A stretch of 64,000 bases of DNA from assembly GCA_037013685.1 (NCBI GenBank), contig CM072895.1:7910463-7974462 (forward strand), written 5' to 3'. The DNA is from Acridotheres tristis. Taxonomy: Eukaryota; Chordata; Aves; Passeriformes; Sturnidae. The translations under genes were made by a program, and so were the position numbers. A model generated the notes under the pieces. The model saw only the letters and a program-made list of their open reading frames with translations, was not told where the DNA came from and did not search any database. Shown one piece after another: positions 49,001 through 61,230 of this stretch (positions within the stretch are counted from its first letter, which is position 1; each line of letters begins with the position of its first letter).

Positions 49001-52000
49001 TGTAATTAAGGGAAATCAATAACAATAGCAAAATCTCAATGTGTCAGCTTTTAACCAGGAGTTGGTAGGACCAGTACCACGCAACACATTTTCAGAAAAA
49101 CTGTAGTGAGGTTTTTATTAGTTTAACACTTCCTATTCCTCCTGCTTGGTTCCTTGCATTAGCATATACATTCATCTCACATCTAGTGTTGTTTTTTTGG
49201 CTTGGACATAATGAGATTCCTGGAAAGAAAACCATCTGAGTGCTCAACTCCTTTCTGGCAGTTCCTAGAATTTCATGTCCATTTACAGGATTAGACAATT
49301 GGGCAAGGCCAGGCAAAAGGGGTAGATTTGGAAGTTATTATTTTTCATTACACAATAATTGAAGTAACCTAATTGAGACGAGTAAAAAAGAAATTATGGT
49401 GCTATTTTTTTTAGAGGCAGAAAAAACCCTCTAGTTGCTGATGCTATGTAGGCATTGACTTTTAGAAGCAGCTAAATAGCAATGTCATCCCTTCTTTCTC
49501 TTGTCTTCCACAATGGCTTTTGTGTAACAAGATCAAGGGTTAAGTTGAATCAATTATCACCCACTTTTTGTCCTTTCCTTAAATACTTCTTACTCACTTG
49601 CTCTGAAAAGGAAGTTAAGAGGCAAACAGCTGAATTTATTCCTAGGTGCTATGTAACAATTGGAGGGTAAATCCTTTCCTCATATTTTAAGCTTTGCCCA
49701 GCCCTTTACCAGAAGAGAGCATTGTGGTTGTTCTCTAAGTCATAGTTATTTGAGATGAGTAGTGCTCAAACAGGATATAAAAATAACACTCTGCAAGATA
49801 ATAAGGTAATCGGAAAAAGTTAATGCAATGCAGTTGAAACAAGTGATCCAAAAAAATTGGACAAAATTGTTTCTTGATATGACTCGTGTAACTCATCAGA
49901 CTGCTAAATACCCAGGTTTTCTTTAAAGCATCTTCAGTATTTACAGAAATAAAATTAATATACTTTTAACTAACACATATGCATCATTAATATAAAACAG
50001 ATCTAGCACAATAAATTCAGTTGGCCAATTGCAGGTCAGAATCACAAAGTACCTTGTATTTATTACCTACACAGGTATTTAATATAACTGCTAAGTAAGA
50101 TTATCTCAAGTTTTCAACAAGATGGTACAATGATAGATACAACCCAGAAAAAGGTTTTCTTCATAACACTGTCAACATGCACTCCAAATGAACACTAAAA
50201 TAAATAGTTTCATGAAACCTTTCAATTTTTTAATAAGTCAAAATACACTTTTCTGACAGTATAATTGCTTTTCATACTAGGCCTTAAATCTCCACTACTA
50301 TAAAAGAATAATGCTACAGTAGATCATTTGTGAAAACTTAATGAAAACTGAGTTAGTGAACCTTGGAGCCAGTAGACCTTGAAATTCACTTTCAAAAACT
50401 AATTTGCAGTAAATGTATGAGAAACATATTTAGACATGATAAACTTTCAGTCCTCTCTTAGCTAGGTATAGAAGTTTATCTTGATTAACTATTTTTTCTT
50501 TTAATTACTCATTCATGGAGGTAGCCAAAATGTGTGGGGTTACATGTCCACTAGTGACATTCATCCAACAAGAGAAAATTTATTTATTTTTTCTTAGCTT
50601 CCATAAATAATATAATATACCAAATTGTTCTGTTTCAGTAGCCTTTGATTTCTGTATTTACTGATTAGTGAAGATCCATAGGGTATCTTGCTCATAATTT
50701 CTACAAGTAAAAAAAATATAAACTGTGCTGCAAAACAATAAGAATTTAGAAGCTCTAAGAGCTCTTTTTATGTGAACATAAATACCTCACACTGCCATCA
50801 GTCTGTATATGAAATTGTAACAAATGCAGTCAAGAGATCTTTTACATTCTTTCTTCAAAATTCTGCTTCCTCTGGAGCCCTTGAGCTGGAGGGAAATGAG
50901 AAGGGAGTTGCACTGGTTTCTATGGGAGATCCACTGATAAAGGACAGCACATGATTTCAGTACACCAATCTATTTTCCATTAAACAAGAACAGGTTAGCT
51001 CAGAAATGTTTGTGCTCACGAGTTCTGCAGTAATGCACCCTTTTAAATGAGCTTCCTACCTTTGAAAGTGAACTGTACTTTATTTTTTAAAAAATTATGA
51101 ATTGTGCAATTTCAACTCCTATCTCAATTTTCTAGTGCTCAAGGTGAAATAACTCTAGCCTGGAGATGTCTGACTCTGGCAACTGAGCACATTTTTTCTG
51201 TATTTCCTTCGAACTGCTAATTCCTCAGCTCCTTCCAGGACTTTGCCTCAGCTGCCCCTGCAAATTGCAAAGTATGGAGTGAAGGCTTTGCTGGTGTCAG
51301 AGGGATTTATCTCTGGTTCACTGGGAATGGGTTGCAGTTGGTTATATGGGGTTTAACATGATAAAGTTCCTGTTCTTGGAATAAAAATGATGCTTAGAAG
51401 ATGCCACTGTGATTAACTACATATTTCAGGTTTCAAGATATTTTTTGTAGTAGGTGAGAAAAATTTAAGGTCAAAAACCTGGAACTCCAGGTCTACAGTC
51501 CAATAGGTTTCCATGGCAAACTTTCTGTGCATTTGCTTTCTCAATAGCTTTTCTAAATGTAGGAGTGTGCAATCACTAAATTACCAGAGGAAGAGAAGAA
51601 AAGCACATTTATGTTAGTTTTGTTACAAGAAAATCAAGTTCTGTTTAGCTTGGCTCACTGGTAAACAGATATTATTAGATTTTATTGTCTGATCCATTGC
51701 AAAGCTTTCAGTTCTGATAATAATAAATAATGGTGAACAGTTACACAGCCATTGCCATCAATAACTCAGCCCTGCCTAAAGATGAATAATATGTATTTAC
51801 CCCGATTTAAAGATGGAGTAAACAAGATTAATGCTTTTCCCATGGTCACAAAGGAAGATAGTCTAAAGAGTAAGTTGTTTCTCAGACCCATTCCTCATCC
51901 ACAAAGTCTTCATTAGTTTCTTGGTTAAAGCTGAAATATGCTCTAAGGTACTTTGGCATATCCAGGTGCAATAGGTGGTTTCTTGTTCTGCTGTGACTCC

Positions 52001-52149
52001 TTGTATCTGTATCAGTTGATTTGAAATCCACTGATAAAACCTAAACGTTTATAACCATCTACTTAGTATTGTGGCTTAGATTTCTACTAAGAAATTTCTT
52101 TTTGAATGACATCTGGCAGCTCTTCCTAGTCAGTGCAGGAGCCCACTGA
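46051..52149. other. Intron, no gene seen
   Basis: Holds the longest minus-strand open frame of the window (46491-47039, 182 codons), which matches nothing I know. The rest is AT-rich, especially 49700-50760, with no recognised element. Confidence -1.
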
Positions 52150-52290
52150 TCAATGAGAGTCTTGCTCCTGTTCCATTACAGTGATGGGGTGGGGTGGTTT
52201 GTAGCCCAGTGGTCCATTCATGTTCCCATTGAAGGCAGTGGCAAAATTCCATTGTACTGAGAGGCAGGAAGACCTGATCCCTGGGTCCAG
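52150..52290. repeat. Probable relic of an ancient amniote palindromic repeat
   Basis: CTTGCTCCTGTTCCATTAC, TTCCCATTGAAGGCAGTGGC, AAAATTCCATTGTACTGAG and GACCTGATCCCTGG follow an old repeat whose core reads CCCATTGAAGTCAATGGC then CTCCCATTGACTTCAATGGG and GATCAGGCC. Diverged; the edges are approximate. Confidence -1.
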
Positions 52291-55200
52291 GCCGAAAATA
52301 TATGGGAATGTGTGTCCCTTTAATGCAAAGTGCCTCCTCCCTATCCCTGCATGCCTTTAAGGAGGTGAATAGAAGCTGGTTTAGGGAAATGAAGCTGAAC
52401 CATCCCTGAGTAAAGTGCTTAATATTTACAACAATAAAGCATTTTGGGTCCAAGTCATTGCTTTGTAATAATAGAGGGGGAAAAAAGTGCACACAAATGC
52501 ATTACTTGTCAAATCATCCAAGACTGGAGTGTTCCTTTCTCTTTCTTAATTGGATAGATAATGCCCTAATCTGTTTGGTATTGTTTCACTTCTATCTATC
52601 AGTTGCTTAAAAATACTGAAACAAGGTTATCACAAAACTCCAGATTTGCCCAGCTTTGTAGCCCAAATGGAAATAATTTACTGAGAATGCTTTCCCAATC
52701 ACCGTTCTTTAATTGGCTCAAGTGGAAATAAATGACACAGATCAGTTGCAGTTTTTGTAAAACTTTCCAGTGTGAGGTATGTTATGGTGATAAAGTGGGT
52801 ATGACTGAGCAGGATGTGTTTAAAATAAGGTATCAGCAGGGTGCTATGGTGGCCTCCCTCCTCAGGCTGCCGAGGAACTCTCCTGTCAGCCTTTGCCCAC
52901 TGCTGCTAACGATTACCAGCAGGAACCAAAATTATTTGTCCTGTGAGCTTCTTTGGGTGAACATTAGAGTTTTCTTATTTTCAGTGGTTTATAAAAATAT
53001 TTGTAAAATAGGTATGCTTTCTTTACTTTTGAAAAGTCAAGTAAGAACGTCTTCTTTCTCACAAACCAGAGTTAAGTTAATGGACAAAGAAAAAATGTAG
53101 CTGAATTCCTTATAGAAGACTGATTTATCTAAAAATACTTAAAAACATTGCTTCCATATTATAAGCATTTCTCAAGTAGAAAAAAAAAGGAAAAAGGGGT
53201 TAGTCTGTCATTAATGTTCTTTTATCTACTGATATTGAGACAGCACATCATAAATTTATGTATCAATCAAACATCTAGAACCATTTGAGTTTGACAAAGC
53301 TGAAGACATTCCAGTGGCTTTTTATTTCCCAGCACTTGCACTTGGGTGGTTGCTGCTGCACTCAGCAGGAATCCTGTGTCTCAATCCAAGCAAACAACCA
53401 GGCTTTGACCTCACTGTTCTTGGTTTCTGGAAGCACGTGGAAGAAAGACTTTCTCAGCATGCACAAAGTAAAACAAATTAAAACCACAGTGGGATTAAAG
53501 TAATGCCTCTTATTGATTTCACCTATTTAAGTACAGATTCAAAATAAAAAATAGAAATAGTTTCATTATTTGGTCAACAATCCATCAAAGCAAAGAAATG
53601 GGATTATACACTTAATCATAGAGATATTTGCTGTCAAGAGTAGGTGTAAACTGCAAAAGGTGAGGTGAACAATGAGGGCTTTTCTATGACGAATATTGGT
53701 TGGCACATTCCTTGGTGGCACAGGAGAGGGATAATGCAATATATATTGCTTTTTAATCTTTTCATTTCTAAAAGAGCAACAATCCTGGCATTTGTAAAGC
53801 ACCATTAAATTGCATTTTCAGAGCTTATCAAACAGTTGAATATGCAAAGCATCATTTTATGGTTACCTGCTTCTCCTGCTCTCAGGTTTAGAGTTATTGA
53901 CAAGCCTCCTGACATCCAGGGCATTTCTCCTCAGTTCTTTGACACACATAATACTGACACATCCTGGAAATCCTTCTGGACAGCATCAGCCATGACATGC
54001 AAAGCTGGCCTTTCGCTGGTTTCTCTTGCTATTTGACCTGGGATTTAAAGCCTTTAGACGTGGCATATCTCAGATTTAGAATAAGAGACCACAGTGGGAC
54101 TCAGTGTGACTGCCAATAGGGAGGAAAGCAGTGCCTGCTTGGATCCAAACTGTGTCAGTGTGATTCTGGATACAAAAAAACTTTCAGTCCTAACTTAAGC
54201 TGACTGAATCATCCTCCCAGATCCAGGAGCACAGTTTGCAGGTGTGGAAATTAGGCAGCTTGCTTCTTAAAATAAGATGTGTGAATATGGCCTAAGTGCC
54301 TTAAAGGCAACTCATTTTTGTTCATCACTGCTAATTGCTAAGTGAATTTCAAGGTTCTTCATTGTGCTAATTACAGGATAGCAAGAAATCCCGGAATGAA
54401 TCTCTGTGAATTCAGAGAGCAGTGCTGTCACTGTACGCCTCAGTCTTTAATTATGATAAAATTACAATGGGATTGCCTATTTTGAAAGTTGGGATTTTAA
54501 GGGGGAAGAAATTAGACCCAGTTCCTGTCCCTTATGTAGCAGTAAGGAAAACTACTGTTGTGTGCCAGGCTTGTACCAGGCTGACTCATCCTTCAGATGA
54601 TCAGCTTCATTACAGATGAGGACAGATGAAGCCAGTGTGGAGGTGGTGTTTGGCTCACATAAGAGCTCCACACCTCTGCAAATCTTCTTCTCTCTGTGGC
54701 CTACATCCACTGATGTACATAAATAGATGGGTAAATCTTATTCCAGGATTAGTTCTACTGAAGTTGGAAAACACAAAGCATTCTGTTTTCGCTGCTGTAA
54801 GAAGCACACACTGAAGAACAGTTTTGGAAAATAACCTGCTTTGCATTAGAATGGAGGGGATCATAAATTTTGATAGCTGTGGAGAAGACATTTCCAAGAA
54901 TTCAAAGAAATGGTTTGTGGCCATCGGTTCCTGCAGGCACATGTACAAACACAATTGAGTAAGGTGAATAAAATACTGACCACAGATATTACTGACAATA
55001 CAAATTACTTTTTTTCCAGTTTGTTCAAGGACCTTTTATTTATAGGAAGTCTCGGATACATTTCTCAGTAAGTCAGTAGCCTGTGGGTCAATTAAAATTA
55101 TGCCATTAGGTTAATGTAGCAAAGAGAAAGAATCACTGCAAAAATAAAGTAGATTCTAACATATTCTGTGATAATAATGAGGCCTGATCTATATTCCCTG

Positions 55201-58200
55201 TTTTGAGCAGCTGAGTAATAAACCTTGTTGAGACTTTGCTTGATTGATAGATGGCTTCTATCCAGTGACTCCAGATAAGACAGTAGGGAAAAAGCAGCAC
55301 AAAAACAAAAGGGAAAAAAATAAAACTGATCTCAGACTGTTATGGTCTGATGGCTCAACGTGCTACTGGTGTCTGCCAGCATATTGATTTTTCACATTTG
55401 ATAGCACTAAACTGGCACTTTTACCAGCTGAAAGGATGGGATCAGGAATGACAGAGCAGAGGGAGTCAGTGCCTAGTTTCTGTAGCTTCAGGGCAAACAA
55501 ATTGCATGGCAACGATTTACTTTTGATAGGGATAAAGGAACCCAGTGAAGTTGACCGTTGGTTACTAACCTCGTGTTTTACAGGAAAACCTTTGAATGAT
55601 TTTCTGCTGGTTGTTGTTACTCAGCTGTACAGAGATATTATAATTCAGAATGAACTCACAGGTCTCTCTGTGTGAGTTATCAGCAAGTTTACCAGATGTG
55701 TGTGTTCATGTGGTATTGCTTGGGCAGAGAAAAGTGTTGTAAATCAGTATTTCTGTATATACTGTACTACACAAAGTACTGGCTGTGTTTGAAAGCACTG
55801 TACGACAAAAACAGTTAATGCTTTACCAAGCAGACTTCACAAATAATTTACACGACAAATTTTGTTCAAATTTCTACTGTATTGATTTGGATTCCGTCTC
55901 CCTATACATATAAACTCCTCTTCATAAAATTGGCTGCCTATGCGTGGAGAGAGCACAGAATATTACTGAAAGTATCTGCTGTGTAAATGGCACACTGGTT
56001 TATGTTCAGGAGCTCTAGTAGATATGAATGAAACTCTTGAATCACATTAATTTGTATAGGGGTTTTTTTTCGGTGTATGATTTTAATTGGGTGAATTTTG
56101 CTTGGAAAATCTGTTTAGATATCTTATACTAGAAACTGTACTGTGTTATTTACAAGGGGTCATTCCTGTTCCTGGATTTTAAAAGGAAGTATCTTTGCCC
56201 TCCAATTAGATACCATGATTAACATTCACACTGAAGATCTTTTAATTCTTCCCAGCTTTCCCCATGAACAGTTTAGCTTGCTGCTTAGGAATGTATTTTA
56301 CTCTTGGATATGTGGTTGAGGAAGATGTAATCAGGTCAGACACATACTTGAAAAAAAGCCATTCAGACAACATTCCTCAGATGTTGCAAATAGTCAGATT
56401 TTACTATAAATGAGCAGTATCTAGCAGTGTGCAGGGAGCAATGTGGGAATGTTACAGAAGGCTGTATTTCCTGTGTGTGGGTTAAAGATTTAATCCTTTA
56501 TGTAAGATGAAAGGCACGGTAGGTTTCTGAAAGGGTATATGCATTCACTGAGCCAGAGAATAATTATAGCACAGTGAGTTATAAAATTGATGTTTCTATG
56601 TTCAGTTTCTTTGTCTTGTTGTAGCCTGTGTCTTAATGGAATAATTATCCCTCCATTAGTGTGTTTACTCTGGGAGGTGGAGTAGTATCTGCTTTCATTT
56701 ATCTGACTTGTTTTTTAACTCTTTTATGAAATTTGCTTTTTATGAAATCATTTGATTGTGAAATTTCCATTTCCTAGATGAATAAAAGGTGAGGGGAAGA
56801 AGGAATAGGTACTTCAGATTTGATTTGTATCCAAATTTTTTTTTTTATCTAATCAGGATTCAGATTTTTGTAGTGTTGCTGGTGTGGGTATTTAATGGTA
56901 AAATTCTTGCTTATAACAGGGAAATTATATATTTAAATTGGTCTACATTTTGTTATGAACATAGCTTGTTTGTCTTGCCACATCCATTCTCTCACTGACT
57001 CAGTCACCTAATGTTCCTTGATCAGGTGCTGGGTTTTGTGATGTCAATCTCAGCAATTGGTATCTGATGTTTCAGTCTATTTCTGCCTTGGAAACCTTTG
57101 AGGGCTTTGGACCTTGTTGAGATGATTGCTCTCTCCCCTTTGTCCATCCTTCCAGGAGAAATACCATGAGAGTGAGATTGTCAAAACAGCTGCCTGAGTA
57201 TTGATTCAAGGAATACAGGCAAGGCTTTAAATGAGCTGTAAGAGCAGCAGAGCTAAAAGGCTGGAGCATTGGTCTGCTTATCCAGCAGCACCAGCTCCAC
57301 TCCTTTTTCCCTATAAGTATGCTTGATAAAAAGATGCAAAGAATTCTAACCTCATTCCAGCTTCTTACAGATTTCTTCCATTTCTTTGTACCTGCTCTTT
57401 CTGTTCCTTATTTCTGTCTGTGGGTTATATTTAGTGTTGGTGTCACAGCCAGTCTGTGAATCCTGCAGGAATGAAAATTTCCTTTCCTACATGGAATGAA
57501 ATAAAGACTCACAGTAAGCTCGTGCTGTACTGTTTCTCTAAACCAACTCGAGGTTTTTTGCACACAGTTCTAACACATTGCACTGACAACTTTATTAATA
57601 TTGACATTAATTTTGCAGATTTCAGTTGCGTGCTAAGATGAGGGGTTTGATGTGAGACTAGATCATGTAAGGGAAGATTACACAAGGGGAAACATTGATT
57701 GCTTTTACAAGCATTCATTTCTGCCAGAGAGTGAGTCTTTGGTACCTGCTGTACATCAGAAGCAGCATTCCTTGCCCTGTCGATAGAAAATGTCCACAGC
57801 AGGGTTTACTGGGGGACTGGAAGGGCACAGATGAGTGATGCCTCTCACACTTTCCAAGGCACTCTTTGGAGGAGCACACAGGTGAGCTGGGCTCCCTCCT
57901 GGGACTTTCCTCTTCTTTGGACATCCACCATTTTACAGATACAACACTGCACAGTGTGAAGGAGGCTTAAATACAGTATTTAATTTAATTATATATCATT
58001 ATACCTCCTTTAAAATAGGCAGGGTGTTGATAAAGAAAGAAGCATACATTCCATTATTTCTTTAAATAACAGGAATGAACTCTTCAGCACAAGTGAAAGC
58101 AGACCATATGCCTTCCCTTTGGGTATCCCTTGGCTCTGAGGTTCTGGCATCAGAGTCCTTCGTGTAGAAGCCAGCAAAAGATGTTTAATGGCTTTCAGAC

Positions 58201-61170
58201 TCTGAAATGAGTTCTGCGGCCATGTGTGTCCCTCTCCAGTTGTCTGAGGAGATGAGCTTGAATTACAGCTCAGCCACTGCTGCCAAGTACTTTCCATTAT
58301 TCCAGCAGACCAGGTTGCCAAGCAGGATTTATGGTCCTTTTAACTCAATATCGGGCGATGGAGCAGCATTGTGTGATACAGGCTGTGTACCAGATATTCT
58401 TATCAATGGAACAGGACTCTCTAGAATCAGGGAGATAATCAAGTCTGTAACTCTCACATTGGTAATTGGCACCACTCAGAACACAGTTAAATATAAAAAT
58501 ACAAACTAGGAGCGCAGAAGAAATGACTTTGTTTTTGCTGTTGATTAAGTTACTATGCAGATCATACAAATTGCTCTCACATTAAGATTTTCTAACCTCC
58601 TTCCTTGCCCTCTGTCCATGAAGTTTTGAATATGCCTGCAAGACAGTAGCTCTTTTGATTGGGTACAATTTTGATAATTGCAATTGAATATTATTTTTAA
58701 TCAGTTGTGATCTGAGACGAAGCTGGTTTTGTGTTGCTAATAGCAATGAAACTCTGAATATATTAAGCTTTATTTTTCATTCCTATGAACAAAGATAGTT
58801 ATGATATAGAAGTAAACATTTACATTCACATGTAAAAGAACAATTCTTTTTCTGTGATATTCATAGTTTAAGACTCAGTTTTAGCATGAACCAGAAATCT
58901 ATCTTTCCAGTTATTTATAGCCAGGGAAGAAAAAAAGGCAAATCATTTTAGAGTGGTCTACATATATTTGCAGAAAAGATAAGCTATATAACTGCCTGTG
59001 CTGTTGTATCTCTACTAATTTGAATATAATGAGCAAACTCTCACCTCACAAAAATTGGGTCCTGGGGGTTAACATATTAGCTTTTTATCTCCAGTGCTAT
59101 AAAAAATGTCATTGCCTGGCAGCTAATTATATTAAATAGTTACAGATATAAAATACATTGGAATAGTAGTTTAATAAGCAGACAAAAATAAATGGCATTG
59201 CAGCTATAATTTTCTTGATTCTGTTTTCCCCAAATATTGCTGATTTACACGATGTTTTAAATGTCCTTGACAGGGATACAAGCAGCCCTGCTGACCTTTA
59301 GTGTAAGCTCGAAAACAACAGCTGTAAAACACAGGTAAATTAGAACATGGCTTCTGTCAGTGTGATTACAGTACCTTTGTATAGCTAAATAAAAAATAAT
59401 TTAAAAAAAAGAAACACTAAAACAAAGAGCAACATTTGCTCTTTACTGTTCACCATGAAATATTCAAGTATTGAAGCAAATTATTCTTGTGTGATAAATA
59501 ACTGCTGGTGGATTTTACTGGGCATTGGACTTGGCTTCCGAAAACAGTTTATGCAGTGAATCCCTTAAAAATCTATTTCTTTTCCTGTGTCTGTGCTAGA
59601 CACAAGCTTCAATATCCTTTATGTTATATATGAACCTTCTCAGATTCCAAAAAATCCCTTTAATGGCATATCTGGTGCTCACTATCATGAATACATGCAT
59701 GCTTTCCCTCTTATATTTCATCTTATTGCTTGAGAAGAAAGGCATTGCATTTATGCTACAAAGCAATCTAACTAATGGCTAAATTAGTGGTATTCAGAGG
59801 ATACTAACTAAAGCTAAATTTGTATTGATGTTTACAGTTTCCATTAGATTTCTGGATTACTAAAGAAACTAATTATTAAGCTGATATAATGAGACCTGAT
59901 ATCCTTATGTGATTCTACCATCTCAGACTGTGCCAAGAGAAGCCATCTCAAGTTCTGAAAAAAAAAAAATATCCACAGAAAATTCACTCCCAACTGTACT
60001 AAACTCTTAGATAAATAAAACATAACTTGAGCAAACCTGTACTGGAAGCTCAACTGCTTTCTCACAGTGGTGTCAGTCTTCATAGTGTGTTCATGGTTTG
60101 CCAGTAACTCCATTTTCAAATCTGTTCCTTTGGTTAGCTTTAGCTGGGTTTAAACTTATAGAAACCCAAAAATAACCCACAAAGAAAGACTATTTCTTCT
60201 TCACTTTATTAGGAAGGGCCCCAGAGCTGCTGCTTTCTCTCTGCCTCTTTCTCTGCTCCAGTGGTGAGCTGCATCTGTAAGGTTCCATTAAATGTTTGCC
60301 ACTGTGGATGGGGGGAGTGAATGCCTCAGACATTTTCTGTGGAGTGTCTTTGTCTGTCCTAAATTGCATCCATCTGACTTATTTGCTGGTATTTTTTATT
60401 TGAAGTAGTAGAAAAAACAAGGTTCTGGTAATGTACAGTGGAGCTGAAAAGGACAGTTTTCAGTGAAGAAGTCTTTTGAAGATTTTCCTACTTGGAGGAA
60501 TTAGGATTTGTTCCTCTATGGCAGCACTCCTCAGAAATGTAGGACTTCATTTCTCAGTTCAATGAAGTCATTTTGGTATTTTATGTCAGCTTCAGTTTCC
60601 CTTCCAGAGAAGTTTTAGTGGTTAAAGGATGTCCTATTTAAGGTGATCAGGTAGAGGCTACAGGAGGCCTGTAGATTTTGGAAAGTGTTATGAATTTCTC
60701 CCTGGTAGTTTTCTTATTTTCCTTCCTCTGCCTTCCAGCACGTGGATTGCAACTTCCTGGAGCACTTGAGAGTGCCTGGAGGACAGGCATCCAATGTTGG
60801 GCACTGCAGGGATGGGATCATCTCCATCCTGGTGCCCATTCACTGGCAGAGATCCTTTTGTGTACAGATTCCCATTCCCACCACAGGCAGGTCTGTGGGA
60901 AGACTGGGCCTGTGGGGCTCTCTGGCTTTGTGCACCCTGTTCATTGTGCTCCTTGGACACAAGGGCTGCTTTGGTTTGTATAATTTTACAAGCTACTGAA
61001 GCAGGACCTATTGATATTTAAAAAATAATTAAAGCAGTCAGAGTATTGACTATTAAAATGCTGCCTTTATGCAGTATCTACTTTTTATATTACAGCATAA
61101 GACTTTCACTCTACTTTTGCTATTATGAATCCATTACATGTAAATGAATGAATACTATTGTTAATAACCA
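52291..61170. other. Intron, no gene seen
   Basis: AT-rich. A GC-richer patch at 60720-60970 is open in several frames and is discussed as a finding. The plus-strand open frame at 58207-58509 has no recognised similarity. No transposon was recognised. Confidence -1.
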
Positions 61171-61230
61171 TTTACAGCATACAGTGTTAAAGCTCCAAAG
61201 GAGCTATTAGAGTTTACTGTATGCTGTGAA
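61171..61230. ncRNA. MicroRNA-precursor-like hairpin (candidate)
   Basis: The arm at 61171-61185 (TTTACAGCATACAGT) pairs with 61216-61230 (ACTGTATGCTGTGAA) over 15 base pairs with one T-G wobble. After an asymmetric internal loop, TAA/TTA and AGCTCC/GGAGCT pair around an AAA loop. Total length is 60 nt, compatible with a short pre-miRNA on either strand. The lower stem does not extend beyond 61170/61231, which is shorter than a typical pri-miRNA stem. An inverted-repeat relic of a DNA transposon is the main alternative. I match it to no known microRNA. Confidence -1.

Noticed and set aside
57140..57170. CCATCC...CCAGGAGAAA, examined as a possible HPGE zinc-motif exon of CCP6
   Set aside because: The frame does not give HPGET and no surrounding CCP6 residues are present.
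58207..58509. Plus-strand open frame of 100 codons with a protein-like appearance
   Set aside because: No start context, splice borders or similarity to a known protein could be shown; a minus-strand frame overlaps it.
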